A stretch of DNA of 64,000 nt, taken from positions 62,001 to 126,000 of the forward strand of contig JADFDI010000002.1 of the NCBI GenBank assembly GCA_018262985.1. The letters run 5' to 3'. Position 1 is the first letter of the stretch. Each line of letters opens with the position of its first letter. A program made the translations under genes and the position numbers. Positions 23,156-31,953 of this stretch are shown here, one piece after another. The stretch is from Spirochaetota bacterium (GTDB lineage Bacteria; Spirochaetota; Spirochaetia; Treponematales; UBA12059). The notes beneath the pieces are model-generated. The model was given only the letters and a program-made list of their open reading frames with translations. It was not told the DNA's origin and ran no database searches.

Positions 23156-25423
23156 TCACGCCAATCCCAATTCCTCGAACAGGCGCTTGTACGTCTCGAA
23201 GTGTTCCGAACGCGCGAACTCCTCGATCTTGTCGTCCGGCAGCGAGTCGAGCAGCTTGTCGAGGTAGGAAAGCACGTTGCGCACTTCGTCGCGGAGTGGA
23301 TCCTTTTCGTCGGTCCCGATGTCAGCGACGGGAAGCTCCGGCCTTTCGCCTCCGGATCGACCGCCGCCGTCGGGCTTGTATCCGGCGTCGCCTTCCGCCG
23401 CCGCGACCTCGCTCTCGTCGATCTCCGGAAGCTCGACCGATCCCGAAAGCGATTCGAGTTCGGAGATGTCCTCCATGCCCTGGACGAACAGCTTGTCGTC
23501 GAGGGAGGCGGGAACCTGCTCAGGATGCGAGAATCCCTCGATGCCTTCGTCGAGCCCCAGATCCGTCGTCGAGGCGTCCGGCATGGAAGACTCAACGTGA
23601 AGGTTGATCTCGGACTGGTCGGACGCTTCCTCCTCGAGGACGAAGTCGTCGAGGGGCAGCTCGAAATCGGCTCCTTCCTCCACCAGGTCGAGCACGGCTT
23701 CGGACTCCTCCCCTTCGATTTCCGGGATGGTCTCGATGGCGTCCAGGTCCTGTCCGAGCGGAGAGGGCGAATCGGCCGCCGGCACGTCGAAGGGAATATC
23801 CTCGAGCGCGATCTCCCCGCCGCCGTCGGCGTCCTCGAGGACCGGAAGATCCTCTCCGGAACCGAGCAGGTCCGCTTCCTCGGAGATATCGAACTCCCCG
23901 AGGTCGGGTTCGGCGAGCGGGGTGTCTTCGAGGGGCTCCGCGTCCAGTTCGAGCGGCACCTCGCCTTCGAGCGCTTCCTCCAGGTAGCCGGTATCCTCGA
24001 GCGCCGGGGTTATCGGATGGATGCCTTCCTCGAGGATGTTCTCGAGCGCTTTGTCCTGGGACGGTTCGGGTTCGAGCCGGATTTCCTCGATGGCGGGAGG
24101 GGAGGAATAGTCCCCGTCCTCCGGCAGGAGCTCGGACTCGCTCCCCGGCTGGCTCGCGGAGTCGGATACAGCGACGCCCTCTGCGGTCTCCTCGGTGAAA
24201 GCGGCCGTGTTGAGGATGTTGTCGAGCTCATCGCCCGTGAGCGCGATGGTTTCGTCCTCCTCCTCGTCGAAGAAGCCCCCGGCGCGCTCCGCGCGTTCCG
24301 TCGAAACGGAGGCGGCGGGAGCTTCACCGGCGCCCTTGAGCTCGTTGAGCTGGCGCTTCAGGGAGACCAGCTCGCCGCGTATCCCCGCGAGATCCTCGGC
24401 GATGCGCTTGAGGAGGTCGGAGGAATCGGCCTGCGCGATCCGCGAGGGAACGGCCGCCAGATCCCGTTCTACGGCGCCGAGATCGTCGAATGAGGAGTCC
24501 CTCGAAGGACTCTCGTCGAGGACGAGCTCGGGAAGATCGTCGGTGAGCGCGGTAGCCGGGGAGTCGGACGCCGCCGAGGGGAAGGGGGAAGGGGCGGAGC
24601 CGCGGTCGGCCCGGTGTGGATGGCTGGATGGGCCGTCGATGCTCTCGAGGTCGATGTCCACGGTTTCCGTTTCGATCTCGGAGCCCCGATCCGCCATCGA
24701 GTCGGTCCGCGACGCTTCGTCCGTTCCCAGGAAGTCGTCGAACTCCGTAACGGTTTCGAATCCCTTCGAGCCGGATTCTACAGGAACGCCGATATCCTCG
24801 AGGTCGAAGGAAACATCCTCGCCCTCGGAGACCATCGGGCTCGGAATGGTGTCGTCGAACTGGAGGTCGATATCGATCGGCTCGAAGGCATCCTCGGCGC
24901 CGGAGGAACCTTCCGGTTCGGAAGTGGCGCCCGGCCCGGATCCGGAAGCGTCCGCGCCCGGTTCCACCCCGAAGTCCTCGGGGGAGAAAACCTCGAGCTC
25001 GGAATCCTGTCGCGGAGGCGCGGCTCGCGGCCGGCCCGCGTCCTGACGCGGGGCTGGCTCCAGGTCATCGAGGTCCAAGTCGATCACGCCTGAGCCGAGC
25101 TCGGAAAGCTCGGCGGATCCGTCCGCGTCCATTACGCCGTCGGGGGACGAGTCGTCCGGCAGATCCAGGCTGTCGAGCATGCGCTCCTCGTCGGCCGAGA
25201 GGAAACGATCGGCATCAGGATCAAGCCCACCAATTTCAGGCAGGGAACCCGCGTCGTCGATATCAGGCAACACCTCGTCAACCGCATCGCGCTCGATTTC
25301 GAGCTCCTCGACGTCTTCGGGTTCGGATTTCACCCAAACGCCGTACTGCTCGAGCTCGCGATCCGGAGGAAGCTCCGCTTCCGATCCGAGGTGCCGGGAA
25401 TCCTTGCGATCCATGCTCGACAT
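23156..25423 (-). CDS. Long acidic, low-complexity protein with conserved ends
   Basis: A 755-residue protein dominated by Asp, Glu, Ser and Leu in short repeats such as DLDDLE and ELDAEPLED, so mostly disordered and very acidic. The ends differ: an N-terminal motif ELEQYGVWVKSEPEDVEE (about 24-41), a coiled-coil segment near 340-368 (LAGIRGELVSLKRQLNELKG), and a helical C-terminus (about 700-755, VRNVLSYLDKLLDSLPDDKIEEFARSEHF). This resembles conserved hypothetical Treponema proteins, and its operon partners suggest a role in motility or envelope biogenesis (inference). Start ATG 25423 has GGAG 5 bases upstream. It is the first gene of the four-gene operon. Confidence 0.7.
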   Translation of the reverse strand: MSSMDRKDSRHLGSEAELPPDRELEQYGVWVKSEPEDVEELEIERDAVDEVLPDIDDAGSLPEIGGLDPDADRFLSADEERMLDSLDLPDDSSPDGVMDADGSAELSELGSGVIDLDLDDLEPAPRQDAGRPRAAPPRQDSELEVFSPEDFGVEPGADASGSGPGATSEPEGSSGAEDAFEPIDIDLQFDDTIPSPMVSEGEDVSFDLEDIGVPVESGSKGFETVTEFDDFLGTDEASRTDSMADRGSEIETETVDIDLESIDGPSSHPHRADRGSAPSPFPSAASDSPATALTDDLPELVLDESPSRDSSFDDLGAVERDLAAVPSRIAQADSSDLLKRIAEDLAGIRGELVSLKRQLNELKGAGEAPAASVSTERAERAGGFFDEEEDETIALTGDELDNILNTAAFTEETAEGVAVSDSASQPGSESELLPEDGDYSSPPAIEEIRLEPEPSQDKALENILEEGIHPITPALEDTGYLEEALEGEVPLELDAEPLEDTPLAEPDLGEFDISEEADLLGSGEDLPVLEDADGGGEIALEDIPFDVPAADSPSPLGQDLDAIETIPEIEGEESEAVLDLVEEGADFELPLDDFVLEEEASDQSEINLHVESSMPDASTTDLGLDEGIEGFSHPEQVPASLDDKLFVQGMEDISELESLSGSVELPEIDESEVAAAEGDAGYKPDGGGRSGGERPELPVADIGTDEKDPLRDEVRNVLSYLDKLLDSLPDDKIEEFARSEHFETYKRLFEELGLA

Positions 25424-25482
25424 GGCTACTCCGTTCGTAGGGTCGTCTCATCAGAGTATCGGATGCCCGACAACCTTATTGT

Positions 25483-25512
25483 AGTCTACTTCACGCTTTT
25501 TCCCCTTGTCAA
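25483..25512 (-). promoter_or_regulatory. Promoter of the acidic protein-DUF115 operon
   Basis: Minus strand TTGACA (25507-25512, consensus), an 18-base spacer and TAGACT (25483-25488) lie about 60 bases before the start codon. TACAAT (25478-25483) is an alternative -10 but would need a 23-base spacer. Confidence 0.6.
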
Positions 25513-25564
25513 CTTCGAAGGACCCCCTCAAGGCGAAGCCGACCCAGGCCGAAGTCTTGTATTG

Positions 25565-26050
25565 ATGAAAGCGCGCCTCGTCTACGCACTCTCCGCGGCC
25601 CTCGCGGTCTATTGCCTGCTCGCGGCGACCTCGGGCGCCTCGGGATTCCGCGCCGCACGCGAGGCGCGGGTCCTCGTCGACCGCATGAACGCGAACATGG
25701 TCGAGCTCGAGACGCGGAACCGCGAGCTCCGCGCCAAGGTCGACTGGATGGAAACCGATCCGGAAGCCCTGCGGCTCGCAGCCCGCGATTCCGGCCTGCT
25801 GGAGCGCGGGGCCTTGCTCATCAGGCTACCGGCGGACGCCGAGCGCGGCGATGCTTGCTCGACCGGCGCTCTCGTGCCGTGGGAACCTTCCGGCGGCATG
25901 GCCGACTCGGACCTCAAGCTGACGGGGCTCGTCCTGGGACTCGCGGTTTTCTTCGTGTCGCTGCTCGTCCCGGATGGCGGCGCGCGGCGCCGCGCGCGGA
26001 ACCGCGCGCCGGACGGCGCGGGCTTCAAGCTCGAGGGAAGACCCGCCTGA
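25565..26050 (+). CDS. FtsB/DivIC-like septum formation protein with a second TM segment
   Basis: A 161-residue protein. An N-terminal membrane helix (ALSAALAVYCLLAATSG) is followed by a short coiled coil and the family block LETRNRELRAKVDWMETDPEALRLAARDSGLLERGALLIRLP, which matches the FtsB/DivIC pattern (coiled coil, then DPxxxExxAR and a Gly-rich turn). FtsB bridges FtsQ and FtsL at the division site. Unusually, a second hydrophobic helix (LTGLVLGLAVFFVSLLVP) and basic tail follow, making it longer than typical FtsB (about 100 residues). Start ATG 25565 has a poor ribosome binding site. Its last 26 bases overlap the end of the convergent ParB-like gene. Confidence 0.68.
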   Translation: MKARLVYALSAALAVYCLLAATSGASGFRAAREARVLVDRMNANMVELETRNRELRAKVDWMETDPEALRLAARDSGLLERGALLIRLPADAERGDACSTGALVPWEPSGGMADSDLKLTGLVLGLAVFFVSLLVPDGGARRRARNRAPDGAGFKLEGRPA

Positions 26051-26414
26051 AGAAGCGCTCGATCGCCAACCAGAGCCGAGTCAGCAGGCCGGGAGTCCGG
26101 AGCCGCTCGAGCCGGGCGTAGGCGTCCGCGACCTCCTCGACGGGGACCGGAACGCGTTGCGCGTTCTCCTCAAGCTCGAGCTCGAGGCGGGAGACGCGAT
26201 CCGTCGCGTCGATCATGAGGGCTTCGATGGTGGTCCAGCCGAGTTGACGGGCGGCGGCGAGCCTCCTCCGACCGGATACGAGCACCTTCCGCCTGGTTAT
26301 GACGACCGGATGTAGCTGGCCGTAACGCGCGAGGCTCGCCGACAGGTCATCGATACCGGTCAGTTCCTTGCGAACGCGCTTGCCGACCTTGATCTCGGAA
26401 ATGCGAATCCTCAC
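26025..26414 (-). CDS. Small ParB/sulfiredoxin-fold (ParB N-terminal domain) protein
   Basis: A 129-residue protein containing only the ParB N-terminal nucleotide-binding domain: ISEIKVGKRVRKELTGIDDLSASLARYGQLHPVVI, then VLVSGRRRLAAARQLGW and LELEENAQRVPV, which are the ParB boxes (GxRRxxAAxxLG and ENxQR). The HTH and dimerisation domains of chromosomal ParB are missing; instead the tail (TRLWLAIERFFRRVFPRA) is hydrophobic and basic, possibly a membrane-tethering amphipathic helix. GTG 26414 has GGGAGG about 8 bases upstream. It is not the segregation ParB; a CTP-binding or adaptor role near the division protein is speculation. Confidence 0.72.
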   Translation of the reverse strand: MRIRISEIKVGKRVRKELTGIDDLSASLARYGQLHPVVITRRKVLVSGRRRLAAARQLGWTTIEALMIDATDRVSRLELELEENAQRVPVPVEEVADAYARLERLRTPGLLTRLWLAIERFFRRVFPRA

Positions 26415-26481
26415 CTTACCCGGCCTCCCGGTCCTCCATGATATGGGCGCATCTCAAGGCTAGCTCCCGGACGGCCGAACC

Positions 26482-26519
26482 GCAAGGCGCCCCGCGACCC
26501 GCCTGAGGGTCGCGGGGCG
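26482..26519 (-). terminator. Terminator of the PBP1A gene
   Basis: A perfect 13-bp stem (CGCCCCGCGACCC 26488-26500 with 26507-26519) and a 6-base loop begins just 4 bases past the PBP1A stop on the minus strand; the downstream side reads CCTTGCGGTT with only a short T content. Confidence 0.7.
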
Positions 26520-26523
26520 GGAT

Positions 26524-29175
26524 TCATGGCGAGGAGGCGGCCTCGTCCGCGTTCGGCGTCCCGCCCTCCTCGGGGGGAATGGCCTCTTCCGCCGGGGCCG
26601 CGTCGCCATCATCTTCGTCGGGGTTCGGAGATACGACGGGGAGCGCCGCTTGAGGCGAAGGGGCGGGAGCCGATTCACCTTCGCTTCCGGTCGAGGGCAG
26701 TCCCGATCCGAGTCCGCCGAGCAAGGCCTCCAGGTCGAGTCCGAGGTCGATGGTCGAATCGATATCGATGCCCGAAGGGAACAGGGTCGGATCGATGGGA
26801 GGGGAGTTGAATCCGCCGCTCGCGCCGTGCACGTCGCAGAAGCGGTCGGGCTGGGTGCCGGCGAGGAAGCTCAGCGTTATCTGGCCGTCCGTGCAGGCTT
26901 CCGTGGGCAACAGGCCCGAAACGGCGCAGACCGTGGCGCTGACCAGGCCGGTCTGCGGCTTCGCGAAGGCGCGGGGAGGGAGCCCCTCGTGGATTTCCTT
27001 CATGTAGTCCGCCCAGACGTAGCGGGCGATCGTCTCGCCGGTCTGGGCGACGCCGAGGGAGTTGCCTCGGCGGTCGAAGCCGAACCAGGTGGCCGTGGCC
27101 AGGTAGGGCGAGTAGCCGATGACCCAGGCGTCCTCCCAGTTCTGCGTCGTGCCGGTCTTGCCGGCCAGCGGTATCGTGTACTCGCTGCCGTCCGGGTTCC
27201 TGTAGGTCAGGTACTGGCCCTTGTCCGTCGCGCCGCGCAGCGTACCGTACGCCGTGACCATCGAAAGCAGGTCGGTCATGATGGCCGCGTTCTGCGGGCT
27301 GACGACCTGGATGGCGTCGCCGCGACGCTTCTGGTCGGCGCGAAGGTCCTTTTCCGGCTCGAGGATGATCTTGCCGCTCCGGTCCTCGACATAGGTTATG
27401 GCGATCGGGTCGACGGCGCGCCCCTGGTTCCCGAAGACGCTGTAAGCCCGCGTCATCTGCAGCGGCGTGACGCCGATGACCCCGAGCGCGAGCGGATAGT
27501 AACGGGGGAAGGTCTGCCGCTTCTCGGCGGGGTCTGTGATGCCGAGGAGCGCTCCCGCGCGGTCGATGACCGGGTCGAACCCGACCGCGTCGAGCGTGCG
27601 AACGGCCGGTATGTTGAGCGAGAGCGAGAGCGCCTTCCAGAGCAGGATCGGGCCGTAATAGGTGCCGGAGTAGTTGCGCGGAATGTATTCGGTGCCGTCG
27701 GCGTTGTAGAAGACGACGGGCTCGTCGTAGATCAGCGTCGCCATGGTCGACTTGCGCGCGTCTATCGCCGCCGAGTAGAGGAAGGGCTTGAACGACGAAC
27801 CCGGCATCAGCTTGGCCTGGGTCGCCCGTATGTACTGGCTCGCCTGCGTGTACTTGGAGCCGCCCACCAAGGCCTTGATATGGCCCGTATCCAGCTCGAG
27901 CGTCACGAGGGCGCCCTCGACCGTCCCCTTCTCGACCTCCTTGTTGAGTTCGGCGTAGCTGACGTCGGTGGCGCGCTTGAGCTCGGCGAGGCCGAAGAGC
28001 ATCGCGGCGGCGTCGATGACCGGGTTCACGCGGTAGTTGTAGTAGTCGAGCGCGCGGCTGCGGATCTCGGTTTCGCCGGCGAACCACTCCGAGAATCCGA
28101 AGCTCAGGCCCACGAGCTCTACGAGCGGCACGTAGAACGAGTCCGCCTCCCGGAGGCGGAGCGAGCTCGAGGCGAGGAATTCGCGGTTCGCGAGCTCGAT
28201 GCCGCGCTTCATGTAGCGGTCGGCGGCCTTCTGGAAATCGAGGTCGAGGGTCGTGTGGACGGTAAGCCCGTCCTTGTACAGGTCGATCGAACCGTAGAGC
28301 AGGTCGCCGAGGGCCCGGTGCACGTACTCGCTGAACCAGGGCGCCTCGTCGGAGCGGGAGAAGAAGGCGCTCGTCGAGGCGCGGGTGTAGTCGAAATTGT
28401 CCCAGTAGTCGTCGAACGAGGCCTGCGCTTCGGCCTCGGTGGCGTATCCCGCCTCCACCATCGCGCTGAGCACCGCCCTCGACCGGTCCCTGGATCGGTT
28501 GGGGAAGTCGATGGGGTTGTAGGAATAGGGACTCGACAGGGTGACCACGAGGATGGCCGACTCGGCGAGGGTGGCCTCGCGCGCGGAATGGCCGAAGTAG
28601 AATTTGCTGGCGGCCTCGAATCCGTAGACGCCCGGTCCCATGGCCATGCGGTTCAGGTAGAGTTCGAGGATCTCTTCCTTGGAGTAGCGGCGCTCGAGCT
28701 GGAAGGCCCACCAGAGCTCCACGAGCTTGCGCTTGAGGCTGATGTCCGAGCGGTCCGCGTAAAGGGTGCCCGCGAGCTGCTGGGTGATCGTGGAGCCGCC
28801 GCCGAGGTTGCGGCCGATAAGGCGGCCCACCACCGCGCGGACGATGCTCTTGACGGTGAATCCGCGATGCGTCCAGAACCGGTCGTCCTCGCGGGTGATC
28901 AAGGCGTCGACCAGATGCCTGGGCAAGTCCTTTATCGCGATGAGCTCGCGCTTCTCCTCGGAATAGAACTCCGTGATGAGGCGGCCCTTGGAATCCAGTA
29001 TCCGCGAGGGAAGGGCCGGGTCGAGCTCCGTGAAGTTCTCGATGTTGATAGTGTTGACGGTCGCGGCGATCGCGACGCCGGCCCCTATCCCCGCGAGGAG
29101 GAGGATTCCGAGCGAGGCGTAGACGACGACGAGGAAGGCGCTCGGGCGCTTCCCGGCATGCTCCGTGGAGACCAT
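26524..29175 (-). CDS. Penicillin-binding protein 1A (bifunctional transglycosylase/transpeptidase)
   Basis: An 883-residue class A PBP that polymerises and crosslinks peptidoglycan. After a single N-terminal membrane helix (VVVYASLGILLLAGIGAGVAIA) comes the GT51 domain with catalytic REDDRFWTHRG (about 96) and GGSTITQQLAGTLYADRS. The transpeptidase domain has SSFKPF (Ser about 460), SLSLN and KTGTTQ (about 671). A 100-residue Pro/Glu/Asp-rich tail follows (ESAPAPSPQ, EEAIPPEEGG), likely disordered. No ribosome binding site precedes ATG 29175; a promoter ends six bases before it, suggesting a leaderless transcript. The gene has its own promoter and terminator and looks monocistronic. Confidence 0.95.
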   Translation of the reverse strand: MVSTEHAGKRPSAFLVVVYASLGILLLAGIGAGVAIAATVNTINIENFTELDPALPSRILDSKGRLITEFYSEEKRELIAIKDLPRHLVDALITREDDRFWTHRGFTVKSIVRAVVGRLIGRNLGGGSTITQQLAGTLYADRSDISLKRKLVELWWAFQLERRYSKEEILELYLNRMAMGPGVYGFEAASKFYFGHSAREATLAESAILVVTLSSPYSYNPIDFPNRSRDRSRAVLSAMVEAGYATEAEAQASFDDYWDNFDYTRASTSAFFSRSDEAPWFSEYVHRALGDLLYGSIDLYKDGLTVHTTLDLDFQKAADRYMKRGIELANREFLASSSLRLREADSFYVPLVELVGLSFGFSEWFAGETEIRSRALDYYNYRVNPVIDAAAMLFGLAELKRATDVSYAELNKEVEKGTVEGALVTLELDTGHIKALVGGSKYTQASQYIRATQAKLMPGSSFKPFLYSAAIDARKSTMATLIYDEPVVFYNADGTEYIPRNYSGTYYGPILLWKALSLSLNIPAVRTLDAVGFDPVIDRAGALLGITDPAEKRQTFPRYYPLALGVIGVTPLQMTRAYSVFGNQGRAVDPIAITYVEDRSGKIILEPEKDLRADQKRRGDAIQVVSPQNAAIMTDLLSMVTAYGTLRGATDKGQYLTYRNPDGSEYTIPLAGKTGTTQNWEDAWVIGYSPYLATATWFGFDRRGNSLGVAQTGETIARYVWADYMKEIHEGLPPRAFAKPQTGLVSATVCAVSGLLPTEACTDGQITLSFLAGTQPDRFCDVHGASGGFNSPPIDPTLFPSGIDIDSTIDLGLDLEALLGGLGSGLPSTGSEGESAPAPSPQAALPVVSPNPDEDDGDAAPAEEAIPPEEGGTPNADEAASSP

Positions 29176-29181
29176 GCGGCC

Positions 29182-29211
29182 ACACTATGCGTAAAACCGG
29201 TTCCGGGTCAA
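29182..29211 (-). promoter_or_regulatory. PBP1A promoter abutting the start codon
   Basis: Minus strand TTGACC (29206-29211), an 18-base spacer and TAGTGT (29182-29187). The -10 ends six bases before ATG 29175, so a normal start distance would put transcription on the A of ATG. Confidence 0.55.
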
Positions 29212-29228
29212 CGGGCGACGCGCGGCGA

Positions 29229-29260
29229 CGAAAAGAAAGGCCGGTCTCTCGACCGGCCTT
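29229..29260 (-). terminator. Minus-strand intrinsic terminator upstream of PBP1A
   Basis: A perfect 10-bp stem (AAGGCCGGTC 29237-29246 with 29251-29260), a 4-base loop and, on the minus strand, a following TTTCTTTTCG. It is upstream of the PBP1A promoter, so it must end some other minus-strand transcript or insulate PBP1A. Confidence 0.7.
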
Positions 29261-29400
29261 GCCCCGAGGGGCGTCGCAGGGGACCATAGCGAACTGGGAG
29301 GGGAGCTATGATTCGTCTCCGACAGCTTGAATATCGGCTCGGGACGAGTTGAATTTAATCTTTCCCCGAGCATTTTGCCACTTGACGGCGGATCGGGGCT
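29230..29400 (-). ncRNA. Candidate structured small RNA ending in an intrinsic terminator
   Basis: The 322-base gap between PBP1A and gap has no gene but much structure on the minus strand. GCCCCGA (29394-29400) could pair with TCGGGGC (29261-29267) to close a region of about 140 nt. That region contains hairpins with arms GCTCGGG/CCCGAGC (29337-29343, 29365-29371) and CATAGC/GCTATG (29285-29290, 29305-29310). A terminator follows at once (29237-29260, then TTTCTTTTC). I could not match it to 6S, SRP, RNase P or tmRNA motifs, and no convincing minus-strand promoter was found, so this is a structural inference. Confidence 0.3.
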
Positions 29401-29409
29401 CGAAATCGT

Positions 29410-29436
29410 TTTCCTTCGTCCAATTGACGAAGGAAA
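29410..29436. promoter_or_regulatory. Perfect 11-bp palindrome over the gap promoter -35
   Basis: TTTCCTTCGTC (29410-29420), a 5-base spacer and GACGAAGGAAA (29426-29436) form an exact inverted repeat that overlaps the TTGACG -35 element of gap. Its placement is that of a repressor operator; the sequence does not look like a Rex or CcpA site. Confidence 0.6.
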
Positions 29437-29453
29437 GGCGTTTCGGGTATCAT
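29424..29453 (+). promoter_or_regulatory. gap promoter
   Basis: TTGACG (29424-29429), an 18-base spacer and TATCAT (29448-29453), 44 bases before the gap ATG. The -10 lies within a second small dyad, GGTAT-C-ATACC (29446-29456). Confidence 0.6.
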
Positions 29454-29464
29454 ACCGGTACTAA

Positions 29465-30574
<1,110 letters not shown>

Positions 30575-30590
30575 GGAAGGATACAGCCGC

Positions 30591-30620
30591 AAGGGCCCGC
30601 CGCGAGGCGGGCCCTTGTTC
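30591..30620 (+). terminator. Terminator between gap and pgk
   Basis: An 11-bp perfect stem (AAGGGCCCGCC 30591-30601 with 30606-30616), a GCGA tetraloop and a following GTTCC. It probably lowers pgk-tpiA readthrough relative to gap. Confidence 0.65.
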
Positions 30621-30675
30621 CATCGGGGCGCGCCGCCGACCGTTCGGGGGGCGTCCAGGCGTATACGGAGGACCC

Positions 30676-31941
30676 ATGCTCAGGACCATCAAGGATATCG
30701 ACCTGAAGGGAAAGCGCGTGCTCATGCGCGTCGACTTCAACGTGCCGATGAAGGCCGGCGTCGTCCAGGACGACACCCGCATCGCGGCCGCCCTTCCCAC
30801 CATCAAGGCCGTGCTGGATTCGGGCGCCGGCTCCCTCGTGCTGATGAGCCACCTCGGCGATCCGAAGAAGGACGGCAAGAAGGCGAGGGAGAAGGCGGAG
30901 AAGGAAGGCAAGCCCTTCGACCTCGAGGCATATCTCGACGGCAAGCACCGCATGAAGCCGGTGGCCGAACGCCTCTCCGCGCTGCTCGGGAAGCCGGTCG
31001 CCGTCGCGCCGGACTGCGTCGGCGACGAGGTCGCGAGGCTCGCGGCGGCGCTTCCCCCGGGCGGCGTCCTCATGCTCGAGAACACCCGCTTCCACGAAGA
31101 GGAGACAAGCGACGACGAGGCCAAGCGCGAGTCGCTCGCCAAGGAGCTCGCGGGACTCGGCGACGTCTTCGTCAACGACGCCTTCGGCACCGCGCACCGG
31201 GCCCACGCCTCCACCGAGACGGTCGCGCGCTTCCTGCCGGCCTACGCCGGCTTCCTCATGGAAAAGGAAGTGAGGTACCTCGAGCCCCTGGTCTCCGACC
31301 CGGCCAAGCCCTTCGTGGCCATCATCGGAGGCGCGAAGGTCAGTTCGAAAATCGCCGTGCTCTCGAAGCTGCTGGACACGGCCGACGTCCTCGTCGTGGG
31401 CGGCGGCATGGCCTACACCTTCCTCAAGGCGCTCGGGCATCCCGTCGGGAAGAGCCTGGTCGAGGACGACCAGCTCGACGTGGCGAAGGATATCCTGGCC
31501 AAGGCCGAGCGCCGCGACGTCGAGATCGTCCTGCCCGTGGACCACGTGGGCGCCGCCGCCTTCGACGCCGGGGCCGCGCCGGTCCCCGTCGACGGGGCTG
31601 ACCTCCCGGCGGACCTCATGGGCATGGACGTGGGGCCGAAGACGGTCGAGCTCTACCGGGAGGCCCTCTCGGGCGCGCGCAGCGTGGTCTGGAACGGCCC
31701 GGTCGGCGTGTTCGAGTTCGACGCCTTCTCGAAAGGCACCGAGGCCGTGGCCCGGCTCGTGGCGGAAGCCACCGCGCGCGGCGCGACCACCGTGGTCGGC
31801 GGCGGTGATTCGGTCGCGGCCGTCAACAAGTTCGGCCTCGCGGACCGCATGAGCCACGTATCGACGGGCGGCGGGGCGAGCCTCGAATACCTCGAGGGCA
31901 AGGTCCTGCCCGGCATCGCCATCCTCGTTTCGAAGCAGTAA
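30676..31941 (+). CDS. pgk: Phosphoglycerate kinase
   Basis: A 421-residue kinase that transfers phosphate from 1,3-bisphosphoglycerate to ADP, directly after gap in the pathway. Landmarks are [45 protein letters not shown] and the Gly-rich nucleotide site [11 protein letters not shown] ... [16 protein letters not shown]. The long track ORF (29788) is cut back to ATG 30676, which has GGAGG 5 bases upstream and gives the family N-terminus. The gap to tpiA is 12 bases, so pgk and tpiA are cotranscribed. Confidence 0.96.
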   Translation: MLRTIKDIDLKGKRVLMRVDFNVPMKAGVVQDDTRIAAALPTIKAVLDSGAGSLVLMSHLGDPKKDGKKAREKAEKEGKPFDLEAYLDGKHRMKPVAERLSALLGKPVAVAPDCVGDEVARLAAALPPGGVLMLENTRFHEEETSDDEAKRESLAKELAGLGDVFVNDAFGTAHRAHASTETVARFLPAYAGFLMEKEVRYLEPLVSDPAKPFVAIIGGAKVSSKIAVLSKLLDTADVLVVGGGMAYTFLKALGHPVGKSLVEDDQLDVAKDILAKAERRDVEIVLPVDHVGAAAFDAGAAPVPVDGADLPADLMGMDVGPKTVELYREALSGARSVVWNGPVGVFEFDAFSKGTEAVARLVAEATARGATTVVGGGDSVAAVNKFGLADRMSHVSTGGGASLEYLEGKVLPGIAILVSKQ

Positions 31942-31953
31942 AGGGAGCCATCC

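Noticed and set aside
26025-26414. Chromosome segregation ParB with nearby parS sites or origin
   Set aside because: The protein lacks the HTH and dimerisation domains, no ParA is adjacent, and no TGTTTCACGTGAAACA-like site was seen.
29237-29260. Hairpin as the gap leader or plus-strand terminator
   Set aside because: The T-rich tract is only on the minus-strand side, and the gap promoter lies downstream of it.
26650-29289. 879-codon plus-strand and 870-codon minus-strand ORFs over PBP1A
   Set aside because: Shadows of the PBP1A gene, which has all catalytic motifs in the chosen frame.
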